Source: Austwickia sp. (GTDB taxonomy: Bacteria; Actinomycetota; Actinomycetes; Actinomycetales; Dermatophilaceae). From it: a DNA stretch of 64,000 nt. This document shows positions 43,067 through 50,802 of this stretch, in pieces (the stretch's first letter is position 1; each line of letters starts with the position of its first letter). Position numbers and translations under genes: made by a program. The DNA lies in assembly GCA_016711265.1 (NCBI GenBank), contig JADJTI010000005.1, positions 434,001-498,000 on the forward strand, read 5' to 3'. The notes under the pieces were generated by a model. It did no database searches and had not been told where the DNA came from. It was given only the letters and a program-made list of their open reading frames with translations.

Positions 43067-44347
43067 TCAGGATCGACCGGCGAGCTGGCCGGGCATGGGC
43101 TGATCGGCGGGCACGAACGCCACCGTGACCTTGGCGCCCGGACCGGGTTCGACCTGGTGGAGTCGGAGCACGGCGCCCATGTTCTCCGCCCGCTTGGCGG
43201 CGATGGTCAGGCCCAGCCCCGCCCCCTTGGCCCGGCCCTGCGCGTGGAATCGGAGCGGACCGGTTTCCGGCATGTCCGCGGGGAAGCCGTCACCGGCATC
43301 GGTCACCGACACCTCGGATCCGTCCACCGCGACGACCACCGGCGGTTGGCCGTGCCGGAGCGCGTTGGCCACCACGGCGGCCAGGATGCGCTGCAGGGCC
43401 ACCGGATCCAGCCAGACGAGGAGCGGTGCGTCGGTGACCACGTCCTGCCCGGGCAGGGCCGCCCGAACGGCCTGCGCCAGGTCCAGCGGGACCAGGTCGA
43501 CCGGCTCCTGGCCGGCATCCAGCTTGGACACCTCCAGGAGCGCCTCCACGAGGCTCCGCAGCCGCTCGACCTGTCGGCGTACCAGCCCGGTGGCCTCCGA
43601 TTCCGGCAACAATTCGACCGCGCTGACCAGCCCGGTCACCGGCGTACGGAGCTCGTGGGCGACGTCGACGGTGAACTCGCGCTCGGTGGCCAGCCGCTGG
43701 CGCAGGGAGTCTGCCATCGCGTCGATGGCCTGGGTCAGGACGGCGACCTCGTCGTTGCCTCCGACGTGGACCCGCTGGGCCTGGTCTGCGGGTGCGCCGG
43801 CCGCGATGCGGTGGGCAGCGGAGGCCGCCTGACGCAGCCGCCGCGAGACCCGGTTGGCCGACAGCCACGCCAACGTGCTCGCGAGGAGCACCGCCAGCAG
43901 CGCACTGCCCCACAAGGCGGCGCGCCGTTCCGCGTCGGCGGTCTTGAGCCGGGTGGCGTCGAGTCGGGTGGTGAGCAGCACCTGGGGACCGAGACGTTGC
44001 CCGGCCCACATGGTGTCGCCGTCGAAGTAGCTGGCCCGGCCGCCGGTGGCCAGGCTGTCCCGCAACGGCGCGGGCGGCAGCTGCGGATTGACGGAAACCC
44101 CCAGCCGGAGGCGTCCGTCGATGGCGTAGCCTTCCGCGGCGACGGCCACGCGCTCCAGGGCCTGGTCCCGGAGCGCATCACGGGCTTCGGCGGCCGCTCG
44201 CACCGCCAGCAGCGACCCCACGGTCACCGCAGTGACCAGGGATACCACGGCCACGGCGAGCGCGATGTGCAGCCGCAGTGACCGGTACCAGGGCACCCCC
44301 GTTCGGGGTCGCTGGGGATCGCCCGGTGGGTCCAGCTGATGGTTCAC
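43067..44347 (-). CDS. HAMP-containing sensor histidine kinase
   Basis: Protein of 426 aa from GTG 44347. It has two membrane segments (about residues 20-45 and 150-170) with an extracytoplasmic sensor region between them. A HAMP linker follows (SANRVSRRLRQAASAAHRIAAG), then HisKA with the phospho-His in VDVAHELRTPVTGLVS and a HATPase domain (VVANALRHG, VTDAGDGFP, GAGLGLTIAAKRAENMG). It pairs with the OmpR-type regulator directly upstream. GTG 44383 inside the regulator gene is the alternative start. Confidence 0.92.
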   Translation of the reverse strand: MNHQLDPPGDPQRPRTGVPWYRSLRLHIALAVAVVSLVTAVTVGSLLAVRAAAEARDALRDQALERVAVAAEGYAIDGRLRLGVSVNPQLPPAPLRDSLATGGRASYFDGDTMWAGQRLGPQVLLTTRLDATRLKTADAERRAALWGSALLAVLLASTLAWLSANRVSRRLRQAASAAHRIAAGAPADQAQRVHVGGNDEVAVLTQAIDAMADSLRQRLATEREFTVDVAHELRTPVTGLVSAVELLPESEATGLVRRQVERLRSLVEALLEVSKLDAGQEPVDLVPLDLAQAVRAALPGQDVVTDAPLLVWLDPVALQRILAAVVANALRHGQPPVVVAVDGSEVSVTDAGDGFPADMPETGPLRFHAQGRAKGAGLGLTIAAKRAENMGAVLRLHQVEPGPGAKVTVAFVPADQPMPGQLAGRS

Positions 44348-44354
44348 CGCGCCC

Positions 44355-45044
44355 CTACCCGGAGACCCACTTGTACCCGGCACCTCGCACGGTCACGATG
44401 TGCTCGGCGCCGATCTTGGAGCGCAGACGCTGAACGTTGACCTCGACCACGTGCGGGTCACCCCAATCCGGATCGCCCCAGACCAGGTCCAACAGTTGGC
44501 CCCGAGAGAGCACCCGGCTGGGGTGATCGAGGAACGCCTCCAGGAGCCGGAACTCGGTGCTGCTCAGCGAGATCGGCTCATCACCTCGGGAGATGCTCAT
44601 GCCGGGCCGGTCGATCAACAGGTCCCCGACGCGGATCCCGTCGGCGCTCGGGGCGGCACCGCGGCGCAGTACCGCTCGCAACCGGGCCGCCAGCACCTGG
44701 CCGTCGAACGGCTTGACCACGTAGTCGTCGGCGCCCGCATCGAACCCCGCCACCTGGTCGTGCGGCAGGTCGCGGGCGGTCAACACGATGACCGGGAGCT
44801 CGGCGATCGGCCCGCGCCGCGCACGGATCTGCCGGATGAAGGTGATGCCGTCCATCCGGGGCATCATCACGTCGACGAGTGCCACGTCCGGGGTTTCCTC
44901 ATCCAGCCGGGCCAGGCCCTCGACGCCGTCGGCGGCGACGGTGACGGTGAAACCCTGCCGTTCCAGGACCAGGCGGGTCGTCAGGCGCAACTCCTCGTCG
45001 TCTTCGACCAGGAGTACGTGCGGACGGTCCGGTTGCGCTGCCAC
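44355..45044 (-). CDS. OmpR-family response regulator
   Basis: Protein of 229 aa. The receiver domain has LLVEDDEELR, the phospho-acceptor in VALVDVMMPRMDG and the Lys in DDYVVKPFDG. The C-terminal winged helix is of the PhoB/OmpR type (LSSTEFRLLEAFLDHPSRVLSRGQLLDLVWG, HVVEVNVQRLRSKIG, VRGAGYKWV). A GTG start lies 6 bases after the -10-like TAATCT, so the mRNA is probably leaderless. Streptomyces CseB/CseC with lipoprotein CseA is a formally similar set, but orthology is not shown. Confidence 0.93.
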   Translation of the reverse strand: MAAQPDRPHVLLVEDDEELRLTTRLVLERQGFTVTVAADGVEGLARLDEETPDVALVDVMMPRMDGITFIRQIRARRGPIAELPVIVLTARDLPHDQVAGFDAGADDYVVKPFDGQVLAARLRAVLRRGAAPSADGIRVGDLLIDRPGMSISRGDEPISLSSTEFRLLEAFLDHPSRVLSRGQLLDLVWGDPDWGDPHVVEVNVQRLRSKIGAEHIVTVRGAGYKWVSG

Positions 45045-45050
45045 GGTGAC

Positions 45051-45056
45051 AGATTA
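45051..45056 (-). promoter_or_regulatory. -10 element for the OmpR-type regulator
   Basis: On the minus strand this reads TAATCT, 6 bases before the GTG start at 45044, so the transcript would be leaderless. No clear -35 is seen at 17 bp. Confidence 0.45.
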
Positions 45057-45119
45057 CGCGGGGACCGGCGGACGTGCGCTCACTCAGTGGCGCCGACCCG
45101 AATGGGACACCCGACCGGG

Positions 45120-45144
45120 TTGTGAGCTTCCTGTGAAGTTCACG
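45120..45144. promoter_or_regulatory. Tandem GTGA box upstream of the OmpR-type regulator
   Basis: GTGAG at 45122 and GTGAA at 45133 are 11 bp apart (text TTGTGAGCTTCCTGTGAAGT), matching the box at 42202-42224. GTGAAGTTCAC at 45133-45143 is also an inverted repeat. It is the likely autoregulatory site of the two-component system. Confidence 0.5.
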
Positions 45145-45512
45145 TGCGGAGCGCGAGAGGCCGCGGCGGCAATCTAGTGGTTGTGCGGCTGGCGCAGGGG
45201 ACCAGCCGCCCACATACGGTCGCGATCAGGGGCGCGACCGAAACCCTTGCGGCCTCTCGGGGGTGCCGCAAGGGTTGGCTTCGACGCCGGCCCAGCCGGT
45301 AGTCAGGCTCGTCGGTGCGGGGAGCGCCGATGAACCACAGCCCGCAGGTGCCCGGCGGCCTCACGCCGAGCAGCTGCGGAAGCGCCGCCCGACGGGACTG
45401 GGGAGTCCTGGTCAGAGGCGGTGAAGCGAGACCCGGATGCGCTGGGGGCGTGTCCGGTACGGCGGGACGGGAGCGGCTCGGGGCGTTCCCGCTCCACGCC
45501 GTCACCACGCGA
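45145..45512. other. Intergenic stretch with one hairpin
   Basis: This is part of the 524-bp gap 45045-45568. AACCCTTGCGGC (45242-45253) and GCCGCAAGGGTT (45265-45276) form a perfect 12-bp stem with an 11-base loop. It is isolated from any gene end (nearest stop 45569), so it could belong to a small RNA or be a remnant terminator. The rest is G+C-rich with no convincing gene on either strand. Confidence 0.45.
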
Positions 45513-45560
45513 ATGGGTGGGGGATCCGCGCCGGTTAACCGGTGCGAATCCCCCACCCAT
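45513..45560 (-). terminator. Terminator of the amylosucrase gene with nested palindrome
   Basis: ATGGGTGGGGGAT (45513-45525) and ATCCCCCACCCAT (45548-45560) pair perfectly. The loop contains CCGGTTAACCGG, itself a perfect 12-bp palindrome. It begins 8 bases after the amylosucrase stop. Confidence 0.75.
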
Positions 45561-45568
45561 CAGCATTC

Positions 45569-47500
45569 TCAGACGGGGTCGACCAGCCACCACGCGGCGT
45601 ACGGCGCCAGCCAGTAGTTGCCGTCGTCGCCAGGATGCACCGCGTCCCCGGAGAGTACGTCGATCGGTGCGGTCAGCCCGTACTGCGGCGCCCGCCAGGC
45701 GGGCCAAGGCCGCCAGCCGGGGGTGACGTTGAACAGCCCGACGAAGGCGCCGAGCGGATGGCGGCGGGTGACCACCAGGACGCCGGGATCGTCGACATCC
45801 CCCACCCAACTCGGGGTGGCGGCGTGCAGGTGTGGCAGCGAGGCCCGGGCTTGAATCAATGCCTGCAGGTCCTGGAACACCAGGCCGGGAATCGAGGAGA
45901 CGTCGTGGCGTTGAGCCACTCGGTCGGGGTCCAGCCGGGCGCGGTGCACCCACCGGTTGTCGTCCTCGTGTCCCGGCTCGGCCGCCCACCCCGGGTCATT
46001 GAACGTGGCCACCTCGTCGCCGCTCCAGATCAGCGGGATGCCCCGCCAGGACAGGATGATCGCGTTCGCGCACCGCAACGCCCTGATGGCCAGATCCCGG
46101 GCGGCCGGGTCGTGTTCGGCGGCCTCGATCCCGATCAGGCTGGCCGTCGTACCACTGATCCGCCGGTCGTTGTTGGTCGGGTTGTACTGGAAGGTCAGCC
46201 CGCGGGCCGGTGACCCGGGGAACTGTCCGCTGTACCAGTCGGACAGGAACGTCCGGTGGGCGTACCCGTCCAGACCGACGGCGGCCGCGTCCTCGTTGCT
46301 GATCGCCCAGCCGATGTCGTCGTGGCAGCGCAGGTAGGTGATCCAGGCCGAGTTCAAAGGTGCCACCGGCATGGCCCGGATCGCCTGAACGGAAAGCCGG
46401 ACGTCCTGGGTGGCCAGCATCGACCAGATCTGCACCATGAGGCTGTTGTGGTAGGCGAGCTCGCTGACCTTGCCCTCGAACCGCCCCTGGCCCAGGTAGG
46501 CGAGCAGCTTTTCGGGGGCGACGATCGCCTCGGCCTTGAACGCCACCGCCGGGCAGGCGATCCGCGCGACCGCGCGCAGCACCTGGGTGATCGCGTGCAC
46601 CTCGGGCTGTCCCTGGCAGTCGGTGCCCATCCGTTTCCACATGAACGCCAACGCGTCCAACCGGAGCACCTCGACGCCCTGGTTGGCCAGGAAGGTGACG
46701 ATGTCGGCGTACTCGAACATCACTTCGGGATTGGCCCAGTTGACGTCCCACTGCCAGGAGTTGAACGTGGTCCAGACCCAACCCTGGAGCTCTTCGTCCC
46801 AGGTGAAGCTGCCCGGCGCGAAGTCGGGGAACACCTCCGGCAGGGTGGCCTCGTAGGCGTCGGGCAGGGTGCGATCGGGGAAGACGTGGAAGTACTCGCG
46901 GTAGCGGGTGTTGCCCTCGCGGGCCTTGCGGGCCCATTCGTGCTCGGCGGCGACGTGGTTGAGCACCAGGTCCAGCACGAGGCTGACCCCCTGGGCCCGC
47001 AGGCTCCGGGTCACCTCGCGCAGGTCGTCCATGTCGCCCAGGTCCGGGCGGATGCTGCGGTAGTCGGTAACGGCGTACCCGCCGTCGTTGTCTCCCTCGC
47101 GGGTGGCCAGCAGGGGCATCAGGTGCAGGTAGGTGACCCCGAGCTCCTTGAGGTAGGGCAGCTGCCCGGCTACGCCCGCGAGGTTACCGGCGAACCGTTC
47201 CGTGTAGGCGGCGTACCCGATCATCGACGGGGACTGCAGCCAGTCCGGCTCCAACTGTCGGATCAGGTCGAGTCGGCGCAGCTCGGGGTCGCGGTCGCGG
47301 TAGGCGCAGGCCGCCAGGTACACCAGGCGGGCGCCGAGTTCTTGGGCGTCGGCGGGCGAGTACAGCTGAGCCAGTCCTTCGCGGATGTCGGGCCACCACC
47401 GCTGCAGCCGGACGTCGAAGACCTCGTGGAGTTCGGCGGAGAGCGTCGAGAGGGCCTCCTCGGCCACCGAACGGCACACCTCGGGGACCCTGATCGACAT
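45569..47500 (-). CDS. Amylosucrase (GH13 subfamily 4)
   Basis: Protein of 643 aa, close in length to the Neisseria polysaccharea enzyme (636). Amylosucrase makes an alpha-1,4-glucan from sucrose and releases fructose. Conserved blocks are LHLMPLLATREGDNDGGYAV, VLNHVAAEH, nucleophile Asp in VLRLDALAF (near 282), acid/base Glu in AFKAEAIV (near 323) and RCHDDIGW (near 395), all at the expected positions. Sucrose hydrolases share this fold, so activity could be hydrolytic. There is no signal peptide, so it is cytoplasmic. No sucrose transporter is adjacent. Confidence 0.88.
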   Translation of the reverse strand: MSIRVPEVCRSVAEEALSTLSAELHEVFDVRLQRWWPDIREGLAQLYSPADAQELGARLVYLAACAYRDRDPELRRLDLIRQLEPDWLQSPSMIGYAAYTERFAGNLAGVAGQLPYLKELGVTYLHLMPLLATREGDNDGGYAVTDYRSIRPDLGDMDDLREVTRSLRAQGVSLVLDLVLNHVAAEHEWARKAREGNTRYREYFHVFPDRTLPDAYEATLPEVFPDFAPGSFTWDEELQGWVWTTFNSWQWDVNWANPEVMFEYADIVTFLANQGVEVLRLDALAFMWKRMGTDCQGQPEVHAITQVLRAVARIACPAVAFKAEAIVAPEKLLAYLGQGRFEGKVSELAYHNSLMVQIWSMLATQDVRLSVQAIRAMPVAPLNSAWITYLRCHDDIGWAISNEDAAAVGLDGYAHRTFLSDWYSGQFPGSPARGLTFQYNPTNNDRRISGTTASLIGIEAAEHDPAARDLAIRALRCANAIILSWRGIPLIWSGDEVATFNDPGWAAEPGHEDDNRWVHRARLDPDRVAQRHDVSSIPGLVFQDLQALIQARASLPHLHAATPSWVGDVDDPGVLVVTRRHPLGAFVGLFNVTPGWRPWPAWRAPQYGLTAPIDVLSGDAVHPGDDGNYWLAPYAAWWLVDPV

Positions 47501-47506
47501 GCGTCC

Positions 47507-47535
47507 ATCCTGCGGATGTGCACCGACATGGGCAA
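47507..47535 (-). promoter_or_regulatory. Promoter of the amylosucrase gene
   Basis: On the minus strand TTGCCC (47530-47535), a 17-bp spacer and CAGGAT (47507-47512) stand 6 bases before ATG 47500. The spacing is canonical and predicts a leaderless mRNA. Confidence 0.4.
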
Positions 47536-47631
47536 AATCGGTCCACGGTTCGGCCTCCGCTCGCGTCGGCTCATAGCCGACACACAGCTTTCGGCGGGGG
47601 TGGGCAAAGCGTTGACGGAGAGCGTGGTCCC

Positions 47632-49032
47632 ATGAGCAGCCTCACCCACACCCCTGCCGCCGAGCTGGCCCCGCCGGCGCCACGCTTCGCGCCCTGGTGG
47701 AAGCACGCCGCCGAGGCGCTGGTGTGGCTGAGCCTGCTGGCCGTCGTCGCGATGTGGCTCGCTGGCGGTGGGCTGAGCGGGCTGACCGACCTCGGCGCCG
47801 CGATCACCAGCCTCGGGCGACTCACCGCCCTGGTGGCCGCGAACCTGATGCTGCTGCAAGTGCTGCTGCTGGCCCGGATCCCGGCGGTGGAGCGCAGCTT
47901 CGGCCAAGACGAGCTGGTCCGCAGCCACCGGCAGCTCGGTTTCGCCTCGTTCACCCTGATGGTGGCGCACGTCGGGCTGATTCTCCTGGGGTACGCCGGC
48001 GCGCGCCTCGATCGGCTGCTGCCGGTCGCCATCGAGGTGGCCCTGGACTTGCCGGGCATGCTGTTGGCGGTGGCCGGTACGGCGTGCCTGGTGATGGTGG
48101 TCGTGACGTCGGTACGTCGGACCCGCGCGGCCTTGCGGTACGAGAGCTGGCACCTGCTGCACCTGTACGCCTACCTCGGGGTTTTCCTGGCCCTTCCGCA
48201 CCAGCTCTGGACCGGCGCCGACTTCCTGGCCAGCCCGGCGGCCACGGCGTACTGGTGGACGGTATGGCTCGCCGCCGCCGGGTCCGTGCTGGTGTGGCGG
48301 GTCATCCTGCCGCTGGTCCTCAGCCGCCGACACGACCTGCGCGTTCAGGCGGTGCACGACGACGGGGACGGGGTACACACGGTGGTGCTGACGGGCCGGC
48401 ACCTGGCTCGCCTGCGGGTGGCCGCCGGGCAGTTCTTCACCTGGCGCTTCCTCGACGGCCCCGGCTGGACGCGGGGTCACCCGTATTCGCTGTCCGCCGC
48501 GCCGGACGGGCGCACCCTGGCCGTCAGCGTGGCCGCAGTGGGGGATGGGTCCGCGCGGGTGGCGACCCTGAGGCCGGGAACCCGGGTGCTGATCGAGGGA
48601 CCGTACGGCCGGATGCACCCAGGGGTACGGCGGCGCACGAAGGTGGCGTTGATCGCCGCCGGGATCGGGATCGCGCCGATGAAGGCCCTGATCGAGGCGC
48701 TGGAGGTGGCGCCCGGTGAGCTGAGCGTCCTGCACCGGGTGTCCTGCCGGGGCGGGTTGCCGCTGCAGGCGAAGGTCGCGGCGGCGGTGCAGGCCCGGGG
48801 CGGGCGGCTCCGGCTGCTGCCCGGGCCGCGACGTGCCGAGGCCTCCTCCTGGCTTCCCCAGGGGTGGGCGCCCGGCAGCGACGCCGATGCGCTGCGCTAC
48901 CTGCTGCCCGATGTCGCCGAACGCGACGTCTACGTGTGCGGTCCGCCGCAGTGGTTGGACCTGGTCGTGGACGCCCTGGCCCAGGCCGGGGTGCCCCAGG
49001 AGCAGATCCATCAAGAGCGGTTCGCCTGGTGA
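47632..49032 (+). CDS. Ferric reductase-like transmembrane oxidoreductase
   Basis: Protein of 466 aa. Residues about 25-225 are the ferric-reductase heme membrane domain, with paired His (RSHRQLGFASFTLMVAHVG, SWHLLHLYAYLG). The C-terminal half is a ferredoxin-NADP reductase-like module: the FAD site GHPYSLSAAP, the NAD site IAAGIGIAPMKALIEAL and the terminal CGPPQWLD. It would move electrons from NAD(P)H through FAD and heme to the outside. The next two genes supply an FMN-carrying extracytoplasmic domain and its flavinylating enzyme. ATG 47632 is preferred to upstream starts because the membrane domain begins soon after. Confidence 0.87.
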   Translation: MSSLTHTPAAELAPPAPRFAPWWKHAAEALVWLSLLAVVAMWLAGGGLSGLTDLGAAITSLGRLTALVAANLMLLQVLLLARIPAVERSFGQDELVRSHRQLGFASFTLMVAHVGLILLGYAGARLDRLLPVAIEVALDLPGMLLAVAGTACLVMVVVTSVRRTRAALRYESWHLLHLYAYLGVFLALPHQLWTGADFLASPAATAYWWTVWLAAAGSVLVWRVILPLVLSRRHDLRVQAVHDDGDGVHTVVLTGRHLARLRVAAGQFFTWRFLDGPGWTRGHPYSLSAAPDGRTLAVSVAAVGDGSARVATLRPGTRVLIEGPYGRMHPGVRRRTKVALIAAGIGIAPMKALIEALEVAPGELSVLHRVSCRGGLPLQAKVAAAVQARGGRLRLLPGPRRAEASSWLPQGWAPGSDADALRYLLPDVAERDVYVCGPPQWLDLVVDALAQAGVPQEQIHQERFAW

Positions 49033-49093
49033 ACCGCCCGCCTACCTGCGGGGGCCGTCTGGCCGCCGTACTGCTGAGCGCTCTGGAGCACGC

Positions 49094-49560
49094 ATGAAAC
49101 GCAACGTCGTGGTCGGCCTGGGGACCCTGTCCGCGGTCGTCGCGTTGTTCAGCTATCACACCAGTACGGCGGGTCCGGCCCGGCAGGCAGCTGCCCCCGC
49201 CGTGACCCCCTCCGACTCGGCGCAATCGCCCACGTCGAGCAGCGAGCCGAGCAGCGAGAACAGAACAGCGAGAACAGCAGCGAGAACAGCACGGTGACGG
49301 GGGAGGCGGTGATGACCCGCTATGGCCCGGTCCAGGTGCAGATCGCCGTCCGGAACGGAACGATCGTGTCCGCGTCGGCCATCCAGTACCCGAACACCGA
49401 CCCTCACGACGCGCGGATCAACAACCAGGCGGTGCCGCTGCTGAACGCCGCCGCCGTCCAGGCCCAGAGCGCCGATATCGACACCATCTCCGGGGCCACG
49501 TACACCAGCCAGGGCTACCTGGCCTCGCTCCAGTCGGCCATCGATCAGGTGCACCGGTGA
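49094..49560 (+). pseudogene. FMN-binding domain protein, frame broken inside a repeat
   Basis: An N-terminal part begins at ATG 49094 with a signal anchor (NVVVGLGTLSAVVALFSY) and a Ser/Pro-rich linker. It runs into an early stop at 49295-49297. The FMN-binding domain is intact in another frame to 49560: YGPVQVQIAVRNGTIVSASAIQYPN and DTISGATYTSQGY, whose SGATYT is the ApbE flavinylation site. The frames switch exactly at a truncated copy of the repeat AGCGAGAAC (49253-49287). One frame would restore a single secreted flavoprotein of about 155 aa. GTG 49294 could start a signal-less domain. It may be a real slippage switch, decay or an assembly error. ApbE follows in a GTGA overlap. Confidence 0.75.
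49253..49287 (+). repeat. 9-bp repeat tract at the frameshift in the FMN-binding gene
   Basis: AGCGAGAAC at 49253-49261, a 5-base remnant AGAAC at 49262-49266, then full copies at 49267-49275 and 49279-49287 (Ser-Glu-Asn). The loss of CGAG from the second unit accounts for the frame change. Confidence 0.85.
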
Positions 49561-50297
49561 GCCGGCGCGCGTGGGTGGAGGAGGTGATGGGCACGGTCGT
49601 GAGCATTCATGTCCGTGGCCCACGATCCGAGGGGGCCCCGGTCGCCTCCCTGGTCGGGGAATGCCTGGCCGACCTGCAGTGGGTCGATGAGGTGTTCAGC
49701 CCGTACCGGCCGGGGTCCGCCGTCAGCCGGCTTCGCCGCGGCGACCTGACGGTGCGTCAGGCCGCCGCGATCCGCCCGGAGATCGCCGAGGTGATCGACC
49801 TGTGTCAGGAGGCCACTCGGCGTACCGGCGGTGCCTTCTCCTGGCTCCTGCCCGATGACCGCGGCAGGTTGCTGATCGACCCGACCGGACTGGTCAAGGG
49901 GTGGGCGATCGCCCGGTGCGTGGAGCGCCTGGAGACCCTGCGGGGGCATGCGTACTGCGTCAACGTCGGAGGCGACGTGGCGGTCGGCGGGGTGGACGGC
50001 GGTGTCGACGGTGACCGGCCGTGGCAGATCGGCCTGCAGGATCCGCGGGATCCGGGGAGGGTGGCCGAGGTGGTGGCGATCCGGCAGGGCGGCGTGGCCA
50101 CCAGCGGTACGACGGCCCGCGGCGCCCACCTGATCGACCCGTCCACCGGTGCGTGGCCCGCTCGTCGCGGATCGGTGAGCGTGATCGGCCCCTCCATCCT
50201 GTGGGCGGACGTGTGGGCCACGGCGCTGTTCGTGGGGGCCCCCGCGTTGGCCGACGCGGCGCTGGCCCAGGACGCCTGGGAAGTCATCAGGCTGTAG
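49557..50297 (+). CDS. apbE: FAD:protein FMN transferase (ApbE family)
   Basis: Attaches FMN from FAD to a Ser/Thr of target flavoproteins. The protein has 246 aa, shorter than the typical 300-350 because no signal peptide is present. Motifs are EEVMGTVVSIHV, VDEVFSPYRPGSAVSRL, DPTGLVKGWAI, NVGGDVAVGG, the Mg/FAD region GVATSGTTARGAHLIDPSTG and VWATALFVGA. It overlaps the FMN-binding gene by four bases, so the latter is its obvious substrate. The absence of a signal peptide leaves open how it reaches an exported target. Confidence 0.9.
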   Translation: MSRRAWVEEVMGTVVSIHVRGPRSEGAPVASLVGECLADLQWVDEVFSPYRPGSAVSRLRRGDLTVRQAAAIRPEIAEVIDLCQEATRRTGGAFSWLLPDDRGRLLIDPTGLVKGWAIARCVERLETLRGHAYCVNVGGDVAVGGVDGGVDGDRPWQIGLQDPRDPGRVAEVVAIRQGGVATSGTTARGAHLIDPSTGAWPARRGSVSVIGPSILWADVWATALFVGAPALADAALAQDAWEVIRL

Positions 50298-50390
50298 GAC
50301 GTTCGCCAGCGCCGGAGTTCGCCGTACAATCGCGGTGGCCTTCCCGCCCCGGCCACAGCCATCCCTCAGTCATTGCAGGAGACGATCCCC

Positions 50391-50765
50391 GTGTCCGAAG
50401 AGTCCCCGCGGAGCTGGGATGGACTGGACGTCGGGCAGCTGGACCAGTTGGTCGACGTGGACGGCGGGTCGCTGCTGCGGGGGCTGGTCGGCCGATTCCC
50501 GGCGTCGCTGAGCATGGCCGACGAGGTTGAGACCATGGTGGCCGCTGGTGATGCGGCGGGCGCCCGAGCGGTGGCGCATCGGCTCACCGGGCGGCTGCTC
50601 AACCTGGGCGCTATCGAGCCGGCCACGACCGCCCGCGCGATCGTGGGGCACCTCGACGCCGGTGATCTCGAACCGGCCGCGGCGCTGCTGCCGCAGCTGC
50701 ATGCGGCGCTGGCCAGGGCCGGTGAGGGCCTGCACCGGTACCTGCGGACCCTGCCGGGCGCCTGA
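50391..50765 (+). CDS. Histidine phosphotransfer (HPt) domain protein
   Basis: Stand-alone HPt protein of 124 aa. The phosphorylatable His lies near residue 63 in ARAVAHRLTGRLLNLGA, within a four-helix pattern. GCAGGAG is spaced about 9 bases before GTG 50391. Its 3' end faces a hybrid histidine kinase that lacks its own HPt domain, so the two probably form one phosphorelay. A short hairpin (GACCTC/GAGGTC at 50764-50779) overlaps its stop. Confidence 0.82.
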   Translation: MSEESPRSWDGLDVGQLDQLVDVDGGSLLRGLVGRFPASLSMADEVETMVAAGDAAGARAVAHRLTGRLLNLGAIEPATTARAIVGHLDAGDLEPAAALLPQLHAALARAGEGLHRYLRTLPGA

Positions 50766-50802
50766 CCTCGGCGGAGGTCGGGCCCAACGGGGAGGCGCAG
50801 GG

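Noticed and set aside
43067..45044. Assignment of the OmpR-type pair and lipoprotein as CseABC
   Set aside because: The lipoprotein is convergent with the kinase rather than upstream in an operon, no sigE-like gene is present, and sequence resemblance is only at family level.
45140..45556. Minus-strand open frame of 138 codons in the gap beside amylosucrase
   Set aside because: It runs through the terminator hairpin and the two-component promoter region, and shows no domain or credible start signal.
45501..45989. Open frames with MGGGFAPVNRRG-type text near the terminator
   Set aside because: The text is the translation of the hairpin at 45513-45560 and of the antisense of amylosucrase.
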